A stretch of 64,000 bases of DNA from Maridesulfovibrio sp. (GTDB taxonomy: Bacteria; Desulfobacterota; Desulfovibrionia; Desulfovibrionales; Desulfovibrionaceae): positions 2,166,766-2,230,765 of the forward strand of contig NZ_OY781616.1 in assembly GCF_963677005.1 (NCBI RefSeq). Reading direction: 5' to 3'. Shown here piece by piece: positions 1 through 8,697 of this stretch; position 1 is the first letter of the stretch; the number at the start of each line of letters is the position of its first letter. The notes under the pieces are model-generated. The model saw only the letters and a program-made list of their open reading frames with translations, did no database searches and had not been told where the DNA came from. The translations under genes were made by a program, and so were the position numbers.

Positions 1-703
1 CATAAAGGGCCAGATCATCTCCGATCTTGGGAATCTGCTTCAGCAGGGACTCGAAGTCCTTCTTGAACCGGTTGATGATCGGATGTGAAAGTTTACGGCT
101 CAGAAATGCCGAAAGAGCTCCCACGTTTGTGGAAATGGACATTTCATTGTCGTTCAGCACCACGACCATCTTGCGGTTCATGCCGCCGGCCTGGTTGAGG
201 CCTTCGAAGGCCTGACCGGCCGTCATCGATCCGTCACCGATAACCGCAACACAATTGCGTCCGTCACCGTCCAGATCGCTGGCAACGGCCATCCCCAGTG
301 CGGCGGAAATGGATGTGCTGGAATGGCCTACCCCGAAATGATCGTAAGGGCTTTCACTCATGCGCGGAAACCCGCTGATTCCTTCCTTATGACGCAGGGT
401 ATGGAACTTTTCATAACGCCCGGTAAGAATCTTGTGAGCATAAGCCTGATGTCCCACATCCCAGACCAGTCTATCCCTGTCGAAGTCAAAAGACTTGAAC
501 AGGGCAATAGTAAGCTCGACCACTCCGAGGGACGGGGCAAGATGCCCTCCCCCCTTGGAAACCGTATTAATAATGCACTGGCGAAGCTCGTTTGCGAGAA
601 GAACCTGCTCCTCAGCGGTAAGCTCCTTTACCTGTGCCGGATTCTTTATTTTTTGTAGAAGCGGATACTTCCCACATCCGCACGAAAAATCATTATTGTT
701 CAT
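1..703 (-). CDS. dxs: 1-deoxy-D-xylulose-5-phosphate synthase, N-terminal part (cut by window edge)
   Basis: Thiamine-diphosphate enzyme that condenses pyruvate with glyceraldehyde 3-phosphate, the first step of the MEP isoprenoid pathway. Reading down from the ATG at 703 gives 234 codons before the window ends, about a third of the usual ~630 residues. Visible family features are GGGHLAPSLGVVELT near residue 50, WDVGHQAYAHKILTGR near residue 75, GHSSTSISAALG, and the TPP/Mg site GDGSMTAGQAFEGLN with NDNEMSIS. It follows ispA on the same strand after a 156-base gap, and ispG lies 6 kb upstream, so three isoprenoid genes share this stretch. The gap holds two dyads, so coupling with ispA is possible but not shown. 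Only the C-terminal transketolase-like half is unseen; identity is firm. Confidence 0.95.
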   Translation of the reverse strand, partial: MNNNDFSCGCGKYPLLQKIKNPAQVKELTAEEQVLLANELRQCIINTVSKGGGHLAPSLGVVELTIALFKSFDFDRDRLVWDVGHQAYAHKILTGRYEKFHTLRHKEGISGFPRMSESPYDHFGVGHSSTSISAALGMAVASDLDGDGRNCVAVIGDGSMTAGQAFEGLNQAGGMNRKMVVVLNDNEMSISTNVGALSAFLSRKLSHPIINRFKKDFESLLKQIPKIGDDLALY

Positions 704-760
704 AACCCCCGGACCTCACAACGGATCAGACCGCATGAATAAATAGTCAAGCCGCTTAAT

Positions 761-859
761 GTCCGCCTTTGGCGCTCAGGCGGACGGCCTGGAAAGCAGC
801 TTAACACCGTTAACTAATTTCTATATAAATCTCTTGTCGTCGACAACACACGTTGTCGA
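761..859. repeat. Two inverted repeats between ispA and dxs
   Basis: Two dyads sit in the 156-base gap. The first has arms GTCCGCCT (761-768) and AGGCGGAC (778-785). The second, directly after the ispA stop codon, has arms TCGACAAC (840-847) and GTTGTCGA (852-859) around a 4-base spacer. Neither is followed by a T-run in the direction of transcription, so they are not classic terminators. They could be mRNA-stabilising hairpins or protein sites; the function is unknown. Confidence 0.4.
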
Positions 860-1750
860 TCAATAAACTCTCTCAACTATATACCTGGCAAGTTCGCGCA
901 GAAAGTCGGCCTCTTCACCGGAATACGGGGAAAGCAGTTCGACAGCCTGCTCCACGTACTTCCGGGCCAGTTCCTTGCTCTCTTCAAGACCGATAAGGCT
1001 GGGGTAGGTGGATTTTCCGGATTCCAGGTCGCTGCCCACAGGTTTACCCAGCGAAGCTTCATCCCCGACTATGTCGAGCACATCGTCCACAATCTGGAAA
1101 GCCACCCCGATCAGACGTCCGTACTCTTCCGCCCGCCGCACATCATCGGCAGTCGCCCCGGTCCCGCGGGCCAGTATCGCGCCTGCCTTGCATGACGCAA
1201 GTATCAGCGCGCCGGTCTTCATGGAGTGCATGACCCGCAGTTCTTCGAGGGTCACCCCATCGCGGCCCGTATAGCTCATGTCCACAGCCTGCCCGCCGAC
1301 CATGCCGCCGGAACCGGCGGACTTGGCCATAAGAGCAATCGCTTCAAGCACATCGGCTGCAGGAGCGTCGGCATCGGCCATGAAACCGAAAGCTTCGGTA
1401 AGCAAACCGTCCCCGGCGAGGATTGCCGTTGCTTCATCAAACTGCTTGTGGTTGGAGGGCCTTCCCCGGCGCAGATCGTCATCGTCCATGGCAGGAAGAT
1501 CATCATGAATAAGCGAATAGGTATGGATCATCTCCAGGCTAGCCGCAAAAGGCATCACCGCTTCTTTCTTTGCTCCGAGCATGCCGGACCAGACCAGCAC
1601 GAGAACCGGGCGCAGACGTTTGCCCCCGGCAAGCAGGCTGTATTTCATGGAAGCAAGCAGACCTTCGGGAATCCCTCGGTCATCAAGGCATTCACCAAGA
1701 AATTTTTCGACCTCAGCAGCATGCACCGCGAGTTTCTCTTTAACTGTCAT
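860..1750 (-). CDS. ispA: Geranyl/farnesyl diphosphate synthase family polyprenyl synthetase
   Basis: Head-to-tail condensation of isopentenyl diphosphate with allylic diphosphates, making the C15 (possibly C20) precursor for quinones, undecaprenol and other isoprenoids. The 296-residue product shows the first aspartate-rich motif (DDLPAMDDDDLRRGRPSNHK) and the second (FQIVDDVLDIVGD), plus GGKRLRPVL near the N terminus. The start at ATG 1750 (MTVKEKL) is preferred over an in-frame ATG seven codons upstream, because it leaves only an 11-base overlap with the end of xseB. The order xseB-ispA-dxs on one strand is a familiar bacterial arrangement. Chain length cannot be fixed by eye, so FPP versus GGPP remains open. 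Confidence 0.93.
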   Translation of the reverse strand: MTVKEKLAVHAAEVEKFLGECLDDRGIPEGLLASMKYSLLAGGKRLRPVLVLVWSGMLGAKKEAVMPFAASLEMIHTYSLIHDDLPAMDDDDLRRGRPSNHKQFDEATAILAGDGLLTEAFGFMADADAPAADVLEAIALMAKSAGSGGMVGGQAVDMSYTGRDGVTLEELRVMHSMKTGALILASCKAGAILARGTGATADDVRRAEEYGRLIGVAFQIVDDVLDIVGDEASLGKPVGSDLESGKSTYPSLIGLEESKELARKYVEQAVELLSPYSGEEADFLRELARYIVERVY

Positions 1751-1982
1751 CCGCCGTATCCTTATTATCATCTCTGATTTCGAATTCTTCGATCAGGCCG
1801 TCATTCACAATCATAACCTCGTTGCGGGCCTTTGCCAATTGCCCCGCACACTCGGCCGACAAAGCACGGCCCTCCTTGAACAGCGCGACTCCCTCCTCAA
1901 GAGGCAGGTCGCCTTTTTCAAGGGCTGCAACAATTTCCTTCAGCCTTTCGAGCCGATCTTCAAAACTGATTTCGTCCTTCAT
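1740..1982 (-). CDS. xseB: Exodeoxyribonuclease VII small subunit
   Basis: Small subunit of the exonuclease VII complex, which degrades single-stranded DNA together with XseA. From ATG 1982 the product has 80 residues, the normal family size, beginning MKDEISFEDRLERLKEIV and containing the conserved LEKGDLPLEEGVALFKEG segment of the helical XseB domain. An upstream in-frame extension of 30 codons has no family similarity and is dropped. The 3' end overlaps the start of ispA by 11 bases, suggesting translational coupling. The large-subunit gene xseA lies about 1 kb upstream on the same strand, separated only by an M23 peptidase gene, so both subunits are probably co-expressed. Confidence 0.92.
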   Translation of the reverse strand: MKDEISFEDRLERLKEIVAALEKGDLPLEEGVALFKEGRALSAECAGQLAKARNEVMIVNDGLIEEFEIRDDNKDTADDS

Positions 1983-2099
1983 ATATGTTCGCCCTGATTC
2001 AGGCTGGTCAACTCGTAAAATTTCCCGGCAATAATCCGAGGATCTGCAGGGCTTATTTTGTGCCCTGAGCATGTTTAAAACGGAATCAGCAACTATCCG

Positions 2100-2999
2100 T
2101 TACTGAATTCCAAGAAGCTGATCGGTAGTCCTGTACAGCAGATAAGCAGGATCGACAAGCCGTCCGAGAACGCTCACACTCATATGGAGGTGAGGCCCGG
2201 TTGCCCGTCCGGTGGAGCCTATGCCGCCGATAACCTGACCGCGCTCAACAATATCGCCTTCCTTAACATCTATTCTCGAAAGATGGAAATACATAGTTAC
2301 CACTCCGTTTCCATGGTCTATATAGATGGAATTACCGGCATAATAGTGGTTTCCGACCAGAACGACACGACCGTCGGACATGGCTTTGACTGCCGTTCCC
2401 TTCCCTCCCCGAAAATCCAGACCGCGATGCGGGTTTTTGGGTTTTCCGTTGAGTATCCGCCGGGCTCCGTAGGGACTGGACTGCGACCCTTTTGTGGGTC
2501 TCTGGAACGGAACATACCAGTGACGCTCAGCGGAAACAGTTCCCTTTGCCGCCACGATCTCCTTGCGATCCCTGGCAATCCTGTCCATGACTTCGGCCGG
2601 AGGAGTAACCATTTTTTCGGGCAGAGTAAGCCGCTGCACCTTATACTTTTTCTTGTTGACCCTTACAGTCCGGCTGAAGCTGCGTTCCTTTCCGCCTTCA
2701 TTAACGGAAACCACCAGTTTTGATTTTCCGGTTTTGTCAGTAAGAACATCGGTACCGAGCATGGCCAGGGCTACAAAACGGCCCTTCCATTCACGGACCT
2801 CAGGCTTGACCGCACTCCCCTTCCAATTGACGGAAACGGATTGCATATCCTTATCGGAAGTAACCCGCACTAAAAAAGGTTCGCCAAGCCCGACCTTGGC
2901 CGGATAGGCGAGATTGATTCCCGCCCAGGATTGGGAGGCTGCGGCAAGCAGCAGCAAAAGGGCAAAAACGAAAATTCTGCATTTTCTGATATCAGTCAT
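2100..2999 (-). CDS. M23-family (LytM) metallopeptidase, exported
   Basis: Probable periplasmic zinc endopeptidase or LytM factor acting on peptidoglycan cross-links or on amidase regulation. The 299-residue product starts at ATG 2999 with a signal peptide (basic RKCR, then a Leu/Ala-rich core ending near SQSWA). A beta-rich N-terminal segment precedes the C-terminal M23 domain. The zinc motifs are present: HRGLDFRG (HxxxD) and HLHMSV (HxH), with YIDHGNGVVTMYFHL between. Start choice: an earlier in-frame ATG would lie upstream of the xseA stop codon, whereas 2999 begins 16 bases after it. It sits between xseA and xseB on one strand. A complete set of metal ligands argues for an active enzyme; the substrate is inferred. 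Confidence 0.9.
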   Translation of the reverse strand: MTDIRKCRIFVFALLLLLAAASQSWAGINLAYPAKVGLGEPFLVRVTSDKDMQSVSVNWKGSAVKPEVREWKGRFVALAMLGTDVLTDKTGKSKLVVSVNEGGKERSFSRTVRVNKKKYKVQRLTLPEKMVTPPAEVMDRIARDRKEIVAAKGTVSAERHWYVPFQRPTKGSQSSPYGARRILNGKPKNPHRGLDFRGGKGTAVKAMSDGRVVLVGNHYYAGNSIYIDHGNGVVTMYFHLSRIDVKEGDIVERGQVIGGIGSTGRATGPHLHMSVSVLGRLVDPAYLLYRTTDQLLGIQ

Positions 3000-3015
3000 T
3001 ATACCGTTCCGGTTT

Positions 3016-4398
3016 CTATTTTTCAGCGGCGGCAACCACAGCCCTTACTTCACCGGTCTTCACGCGAACCCGCAAAGCATCTCCGGGGCCGACTTCGCCC
3101 GGACTGCGCAGAAATCTGCCGCTCTTCTCCACGGTAACCAGCGAATACCCCCGTTCCAGAGGGCCTTCCGGATCAAGGATACGCAGCGCATTCACCGCGT
3201 TTTCCAGTTCATTGTTCCGGGCATTCCAGAAATTGACTGCTGCACGCTCAAGACGCCCCTCAAGCACGGATAACGTCTGCTCCATACGTGCTATTTTTTC
3301 CAGACCGGACGAGCGTTCCAGCCTGCGGGAAAAGGACTGAAATTCTCCGCTCCGAGAGGACAAAAAACGCTCAACCGCCCGGCCGAGCCTGAGTCCTTCT
3401 TCCGTAAACGCCTCGGATAATCTGCCTATCCTTCCAGCCGGTGAAAGCCAGGTCAAGCCTTTGGTCAGCGTTTCCAGCCGGGTCTGCCGTGCAGCAAGAA
3501 AATTACCGTAACTGCGCCGAAGAGCGAGTTCAAGCTCGTCGACCGCCTGCACCAGCACCACGCGCCGGGGCCAGAGCTCCTGCGCCGCGTGGCTGGGCGT
3601 GGCCACCCGTTTGTCGGCCACGTAATCGGCGATGGAAACATCAACCTCATGCCCCACTCCGCAGACAACAGGCACCACGGACCGGAAAATGGCGTCCGCA
3701 ACCTGCTCCGTGTTGAAGGCCCACAGATCTTCCAGCGATCCCCCGCCGCGGATCAGCACCACGACCTCGGCCCAGTCGTCTTCTCCCACCCGGTCCAGAG
3801 CATCGGCAATCTGCTCCGGAGCAAGATCACCCTGCACAAGCGTAGGATAGATACGTATTTCCGCGCCTGTTCCACGCGATTCGGCTATCTTCAAAAAATC
3901 CCTGACCGCCGCGCCCGAAGGAGCCGTGACCACCGCCACCCTGCCGGGTGAACGCGGAATCTCCATCTTGCGGTCCTCATCGAAATATCCCTTCTCGGCC
4001 AGCCTGCGCTTCATGGCCTCAAAAGCCAGCTTCAGGTCGCCGACTCCCTGTTCCTGCACCAGCTCAGCCACCAACTGGTACACGCCGCGGGGAGGATAAA
4101 CGTTCATGTGTCCGGCGCAGAGAATCTCCATGCCGTCCTCAAGAACCAGCGGTTTCCCGCTCTCCACCTCGCCGGTAAGCGGATTCACGTTCTCAGCATC
4201 CGCCGTGCCCTGACGCTGATTGCCCTTGAACCAGACAACCGAAAGACCGGCATCACCGTCCGTGAGCGTAAAGTAGATGTGCCCCGAAGCCGGACGGGAC
4301 AGATTGGTAACCTGCCCACGGACCCAGATAAACGGGAATTCCGTCTCCAGCACATCCTTAACTGCGCGGGTTATGTCCGATACCGTAAAGATTCTCAT
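3016..4398 (-). CDS. xseA: Exodeoxyribonuclease VII large subunit
   Basis: Catalytic subunit of exonuclease VII. The 460-residue product (start ATG 4398, MRIFTVSDITRAVK) has an N-terminal OB-fold (VRGQVTNLSRPASGHIYFTL), then the exonuclease VII core with PRSPGRVAVVTAPSGAAVRD, LIRGGGSLEDLWAFN and VVCGVGHEVDVSIADYVAD, RVATPSHAAQEL, a long coiled-coil section, and LERGYSLVT at the C terminus. The length matches the family (~450). A 26-codon extension further upstream runs into a dispersed repeat and is rejected as a start. The gene heads a minus-strand run with the M23 peptidase, xseB, ispA and dxs. Upstream lies repeat copy 1 rather than another gene. Confidence 0.96.
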   Translation of the reverse strand: MRIFTVSDITRAVKDVLETEFPFIWVRGQVTNLSRPASGHIYFTLTDGDAGLSVVWFKGNQRQGTADAENVNPLTGEVESGKPLVLEDGMEILCAGHMNVYPPRGVYQLVAELVQEQGVGDLKLAFEAMKRRLAEKGYFDEDRKMEIPRSPGRVAVVTAPSGAAVRDFLKIAESRGTGAEIRIYPTLVQGDLAPEQIADALDRVGEDDWAEVVVLIRGGGSLEDLWAFNTEQVADAIFRSVVPVVCGVGHEVDVSIADYVADKRVATPSHAAQELWPRRVVLVQAVDELELALRRSYGNFLAARQTRLETLTKGLTWLSPAGRIGRLSEAFTEEGLRLGRAVERFLSSRSGEFQSFSRRLERSSGLEKIARMEQTLSVLEGRLERAAVNFWNARNNELENAVNALRILDPEGPLERGYSLVTVEKSGRFLRSPGEVGPGDALRVRVKTGEVRAVVAAAEK

Positions 4399-4401
4399 AG
4401 C

Positions 4402-4745
4402 TGATGCGCTTCGCGCTTTTGATGTTCTGAGTTCGCCGCCGGCGGCCAAAGGGGATAATCCATCTCTGCTCTCCACATCCCTAAGACTCGAAGCAAAGCT
4501 TCTCGCCTAAGGGCTGATGGGCCTTTGGAATCCCTAATAATTTAAGAAAATCGCTTTAAAGGAGCCAAGCTGCATGTTGCATCAACCTGTTAAATCTCAA
4601 GATGCCAATTTTATTAACATGATATTTTATCATACGTGGCGGCGAAGCCTTAATAAAAAATTTTGGGATTCTTAAACCCTTTTTTCAAAAGGGTTTAAGG
4701 CTCCCGGCAGGGCCGTCGGAGACATACATGATGTTTCCGACGGTC
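4402..4745. repeat. Dispersed palindromic repeat, copy 1 (full length)
   Basis: Fills most of the 380-base gap between xseA and proS. The left module begins TGATGCGCTTCGCGCTTTTGAT and continues through CGCCGCCGGCGGCCAAAGGG to CTTTGGAATCCCTAATA. The right module is GGCGAAGCC, then GGGATTCTTAAACCC with a hairpin (CTTAAACCC...GGGTTTAAG, 4671-4699), then CCGGCAGGGCCGTCGGAGACAT. A further hairpin (CCGTCGGA 4713-4720 with TCCGACGG 4736-4743) lies about 35 bases past the proS stop and probably acts as its terminator. Related copies are at 7768, 39463 and 56438. Confidence 0.8.
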
Positions 4746-4780
4746 ATATAATTTTTGCGAATATTTGGCAGGACAAAAGG

Positions 4781-6526
4781 CTATTTTGCTTCCAGCCCCC
4801 AGGACTTCCAGATGTCCGAACGCCATGTTTTGAATGCTTCGATAAAACCTTCAAGGGGCAGTTCGATCTTTTCACCGGTCTTGCGGTTCTTGGCTTCCAC
4901 AATTCCGTTCTTGAGCCCCTTGCCGCCGATAACAAGCTGCATGGGATAGCCGATGAGGTCAGCATCGGCGAATTTTACTCCCGGACGTTCCTTGCGATCA
5001 TCGTAAGCAGCGTCTATGCCCATTTCCATAAGCTGGTTGTAAAGTTCTTCGGCTTTGTCTTCCACAGCCTGATCCTTGCCGCCGAGAGAAATCACGCAGA
5101 GTTCAAAAGGAGCTATGGACGGCGGGAAGATGGCACCGTTTTCATCGTTGTTCTGCTCAATGGCGGAAGCGACTATGCGCGAAACACCGATACCGTAGCA
5201 GCCCATGACCATGACCTGAGTCTTGCCGTTTTCGTCAAGGAAGGTGGCTTCCATGGCCTTGGAATATTTTTCGCCGAGCTTGAATACATGCCCGACTTCA
5301 ATCCCCTTGGTGAACTCAATGGGAGCACCGCATTCAGGGCAGGGGTCATTCTCGGTGATCATGCGCAGATCGGCGAATTTTTCAATATTGCAGTCACGAC
5401 CGAGTGAAAGATGCCTGATGTGGGTATCACCTTTGTTTGCTCCGGCAACCCAGTCGGTTCCGACGCAGAGTTCGTGGTCGGCAAAAATGCGTTCCACTCC
5501 GAGTCCTACCGGACCGGCAAAACCTACCGGAGCTCCGGTCCATTCGCGGACCTGCTCCTCGGAGGCCATTTCTATCTCGTTTCCGCCCATCAGGTTGCGC
5601 AGCTTCACATCGTTGAGTTCGCGGTCACCGCGCACAAGTGCGGCCACGGGTTCACCGTCAACGGTAAACAGCAGGGTCTTGACCAGACGGTCCGGGCTGA
5701 TTTCCAGAAAAGAACACACTTCATCCACGGTATGTGTGCCGGGAGTGGAAACCTCTTCGATGCTCGGACACTCTGCATTGCAGGCGCATTCTCCGGCAGG
5801 AGCGGCTATCCTGGCCTTTTCGAGGTTGGCAGCATATCCGCATTTTGCATCCGAACAAACGGCGATTGTATCTTCGCCGGTATCAGCAAGAACGTGGAAT
5901 TCATGTGAAAAGTCTCCGCCAATGGCACCGGAGTCGGCCTGAACAGGACGGAAGTTGAGCCCGATACGAACAAAAGCCTTCTTGTAGGCTTCAAACATGT
6001 TCCGATAGGATTCTTCTGCACCGGCTTCGTCCTTATCGAACGAATACGCATCCTTCATGACAAATTCGCGGCCGCGCATAAGCCCGAACCGGGGACGGAT
6101 TTCGTCACGGAACTTGGTCTGTATCTGATAAAGATTTATGGGCAGCTGTTTGTAGGACTTAACTTCTCCACGCACCAGATCGGTAATGACTTCCTCGTGG
6201 GTGGGTCCGAGGCAGTAGTCGCGGGAATGGCGGTCCTTGATGCGCAGAAGTTCCTTGCCGTAGTAATCCCAACGGCCGGTTTCCTGCCAGAGGTCTCCGG
6301 GCTGGACCATGGGCATGAGCACTTCCAGCGCTCCGGCGCGGTTCATTTCCTCGCGCACGATGGCTGCCACCTTGTTCAGGGATTTGAGCCCCAGCGGCAG
6401 ATAGGTGTAGATTCCGCTGGTCAGCTTCCGGATCATACCGGCCCGCATGAGCAGTTTGTGGGAGACGACTTCGGCTTCGGAAGGGTCTTCTTTCAGTGTG
6501 GGGATATAGTAACGGCTTAAACGCAT
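4781..6526 (-). CDS. proS: Prolyl-tRNA synthetase (bacterial type)
   Basis: Charges tRNA-Pro. The 581-residue protein begins [15 protein letters not shown]. It has the class II catalytic motifs (motif 1 around [13 protein letters not shown], motif 2 near [21 protein letters not shown], motif 3 near [16 protein letters not shown]), the YbaK-like editing insertion in the middle ([23 protein letters not shown]) and a C-terminal anticodon-binding domain ending with [16 protein letters not shown]. The editing domain and length mark the long bacterial form. Its ATG is placed one base from the end of ispG (ispG stop begins at 6529), so the two genes are tightly coupled. A strong hairpin follows its stop codon within the dispersed repeat. 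Confidence 0.97.
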   Translation of the reverse strand: MRLSRYYIPTLKEDPSEAEVVSHKLLMRAGMIRKLTSGIYTYLPLGLKSLNKVAAIVREEMNRAGALEVLMPMVQPGDLWQETGRWDYYGKELLRIKDRHSRDYCLGPTHEEVITDLVRGEVKSYKQLPINLYQIQTKFRDEIRPRFGLMRGREFVMKDAYSFDKDEAGAEESYRNMFEAYKKAFVRIGLNFRPVQADSGAIGGDFSHEFHVLADTGEDTIAVCSDAKCGYAANLEKARIAAPAGECACNAECPSIEEVSTPGTHTVDEVCSFLEISPDRLVKTLLFTVDGEPVAALVRGDRELNDVKLRNLMGGNEIEMASEEQVREWTGAPVGFAGPVGLGVERIFADHELCVGTDWVAGANKGDTHIRHLSLGRDCNIEKFADLRMITENDPCPECGAPIEFTKGIEVGHVFKLGEKYSKAMEATFLDENGKTQVMVMGCYGIGVSRIVASAIEQNNDENGAIFPPSIAPFELCVISLGGKDQAVEDKAEELYNQLMEMGIDAAYDDRKERPGVKFADADLIGYPMQLVIGGKGLKNGIVEAKNRKTGEKIELPLEGFIEAFKTWRSDIWKSWGLEAK

Positions 6527-7603
6527 TTATTCTCCTCTCTTTTCCTTCAGGAATATTTCAATTTCTTTCATGAATTCCGGCAGCAGATTCTCATCTCCGC
6601 GCACCTTGCGGATAACCTCGCCCTTGCGGAAAATTATCCCCAGCCCCCGGCCTCCGGCAATGCCGATATCGGCCTCGCGGGCCTCGCCGGGACCGTTGAC
6701 CACGCAGCCCATTACAGCCACGGTGAAAACGTCTTCGACTCCGCGCAGGTTTTCCTCAACCTTCTGGGCCAGGTCGATGAGTTCAATTTCGGTACGCCCG
6801 CAGGTCGGGCAGGATACGATTTCTGGTCCCCGTTCACGCAGACCGAGGGAGCGCAGAATTTCCCAGGCCACGCCCACTTCAGCGACGGGATCATGGGTAA
6901 GGGATACGCGCATGGTATCACCAAGTCCTTCCCAGAACAGGATACCCAACCCGACAGCGGACTTTACGGCTCCCCGCACCAGAGTTCCGGCCTCGGTAAT
7001 GCCTACGTGCTGAGGGTAATCCACCTTTTCGGCCAGCAGCTTGTAGGCCGCTATGGTATTGAGTACGGATGATGATTTGAGCGAAATCTTGATATCGTAA
7101 AAATTTCTTTTTTCCAGCAGGGCAACATGCTGAAGAGCGCTCTCCACCATGGCTTCGGGGGTCGGACCGCCGTACTTGGCCAGCAGGACCTTATCCAGCG
7201 ACCCACCGTTTACGCCGATACGGATGGGCACCTTGCGTTCGCTTGCCGCGGCCACAACGGAATCGACCTTGTCCTCCCCGCCGATATTGCCGGGGTTGAT
7301 GCGCAGGGCGTCAATTCCAGCCTCCATGGCAGCCAGCGCCAGACGATAATCAAAATGTATATCCGCCACCAGAGGCACAGGCGAATCCTTGCGGATGATC
7401 GGCAGAGCTCTCGCAGCTTCTTCATCCGGCACAGCAACGCGGACGATCTCGCATCCGGCCTCGGCCAGAGCGGCAATCTGCGCTCTTGTGGCTACGGCAT
7501 CACGGGTATCCGTGTTGCACATGGACTGGACCCGGATCGGGTTGTCTCCGCCTATGCCGACATTCCCGATGAATAATTCACGGGTCTTCTTTCTATTTTG
7601 CAT
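6527..7603 (-). CDS. ispG: 4-hydroxy-3-methylbut-2-en-1-yl diphosphate synthase
   Basis: Iron-sulfur enzyme of the MEP pathway that reduces MEcPP to HMBPP (IspG/GcpE). The product has 358 residues, starting MQNRKKTRELFIGN. The TIM-barrel part shows PIRVQSMCNTDTRD, GCEIVRVAVPD and DALRINPGNIGG; the C-terminal cluster domain carries CPTCGRTEIE and MGCVVNGPGEAREADIG, giving the three expected cysteine ligands plus the glutamate. This is the short two-domain bacterial form. It is directly followed by proS without a gap. Upstream, 340 bases contain no gene but hold repeat copy 2. Together with dxs and ispA it makes this stretch rich in isoprenoid genes. Confidence 0.97.
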   Translation of the reverse strand: MQNRKKTRELFIGNVGIGGDNPIRVQSMCNTDTRDAVATRAQIAALAEAGCEIVRVAVPDEEAARALPIIRKDSPVPLVADIHFDYRLALAAMEAGIDALRINPGNIGGEDKVDSVVAAASERKVPIRIGVNGGSLDKVLLAKYGGPTPEAMVESALQHVALLEKRNFYDIKISLKSSSVLNTIAAYKLLAEKVDYPQHVGITEAGTLVRGAVKSAVGLGILFWEGLGDTMRVSLTHDPVAEVGVAWEILRSLGLRERGPEIVSCPTCGRTEIELIDLAQKVEENLRGVEDVFTVAVMGCVVNGPGEAREADIGIAGGRGLGIIFRKGEVIRKVRGDENLLPEFMKEIEIFLKEKRGE

Positions 7604-7767
7604 TTTTCACCTGATTTATCCGTTTTCGCAGCTGATTCAGAATTAACGTGCGCGGTAGCATAATACATATCGCCATGGGAGCCAAGAAGTGCATTTCCTA
7701 TACAGTGCAATGTTTCCGGCATGTTGCACCACGCAGACATTATCCTACTACTGAAAAACAACACATT

Positions 7768-7907
7768 TGATGCGCTTCACGCTTTTGATAATTTGATTTC
7801 GCCGCCGGCCAAAGGCCCACTAGCCCTTAGGCAAGAAGCTCGCTTCCAGTCTTAGGGAGATGGAAAGCAGAAATGGAGAATCCCCTTTGGAATCCCTAAC
7901 TGTTTAA
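7768..7907. repeat. Dispersed palindromic repeat, copy 2 (left module only)
   Basis: Lies between ispG and the uracil-DNA glycosylase gene. It begins TGATGCGCTTCACGCTTTTGAT, continues TTTCGCCGCCGGCCAAAGGCCCA, contains an inverted pair around CTAGCCCTTAGGCAAGAAGC, and ends CCTTTGGAATCCCTAACTG. The right module with the CTTAAACCC hairpin found in copies 1, 3 and 4 is missing. The rest of the gap between 7604 and 7945 holds nothing else I can identify. Confidence 0.75.
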
Positions 7908-7945
7908 AAGTAGAGCTGAAGCAATAACCATAACGCAATATGGCT

Positions 7946-8674
7946 TTAATCCGCACTTCCCTGTAAACCGATCCAGTCTATTTCCGGGCACGCGGCAAAA
8001 TGATTCTCATATAAAAATGATCCGGGCTTGCGGTCAAAAAGCCGGGGGTGATAGCTCGTCAACTTCCGCTCATCAGGGGCAAAAGAGCAGAATTCCTGAG
8101 CATCCTTGCCCCAAAGCAGCCATTTTGCTCGCGGGTTGTTGTCGGTGATGAAACGGAACAATTCTGCGGAAAACGGTTTCCAGATCTCCGCATGGCTGCC
8201 GGAATTGTTCAGCAGGCAGGTCAGGGCCGTATTCAGGAAAAGCACGCCTTCCCCTTCCAGATGACCGAACAGTCGGGCTGGAGGAAGCAGGGGAAACAGA
8301 CCGGAATCCATATCCTTGCGAATCTGAGCTATGCCCACCGGTTCATCCAACTGCAGGTGATTCATGTGCAGAAGTTTCAGAATGTTGACCAGCGATGCGT
8401 TGCGCTTGAGTTCTGCCCAGCTTTTTATGTTTCCCACTTCAAAGGCCCGGCCTGTCGCCACACCCGGCTGCGGATACGGGTCCTGCCCGAGGATTATAAC
8501 TCTGACGAGTGAAAGGTCGGTCATGCAGAACCGCAGAACCTTGTCCGCCGGGGGCGTGAAACCGGAACCTGCGGCACGGGCAATATATTCCAGTTCATCA
8601 AGTATGGCGGGAGTAAAAAAATCTATCCATGACGCATGGGGCTTATAAACCGCGCCGCAAAAAGTGAATTCCAT
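7946..8674 (-). CDS. ung: Family 1-like uracil-DNA glycosylase, divergent active-site motifs
   Basis: Probable removal of uracil from DNA at the start of base-excision repair. The 242-residue product (start ATG 8674, MEFTFCGAVYK, with AGAGAAG upstream) shows the core VIILGQDPYPQPGVATGRAF near residue 60, a GEGVLFLNTALT segment, and a C-terminal SYHPRLFDRK near residue 208. Canonical Ung reads GQDPYH and HPSPLS; here the water-activating Asp and the second-motif His are kept, but the motif-1 His is Pro and the leucine loop is altered. A longer upstream reading has no family similarity and overlaps the previous gene. It starts 23 bases after the PP-loop protein gene, so the two are likely co-transcribed. 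Activity is likely but not certain. Confidence 0.8.
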   Translation of the reverse strand: MEFTFCGAVYKPHASWIDFFTPAILDELEYIARAAGSGFTPPADKVLRFCMTDLSLVRVIILGQDPYPQPGVATGRAFEVGNIKSWAELKRNASLVNILKLLHMNHLQLDEPVGIAQIRKDMDSGLFPLLPPARLFGHLEGEGVLFLNTALTCLLNNSGSHAEIWKPFSAELFRFITDNNPRAKWLLWGKDAQEFCSFAPDERKLTSYHPRLFDRKPGSFLYENHFAACPEIDWIGLQGSAD

Positions 8675-8697
8675 ATCTTCTCTGGTTAAGCGTTTCC

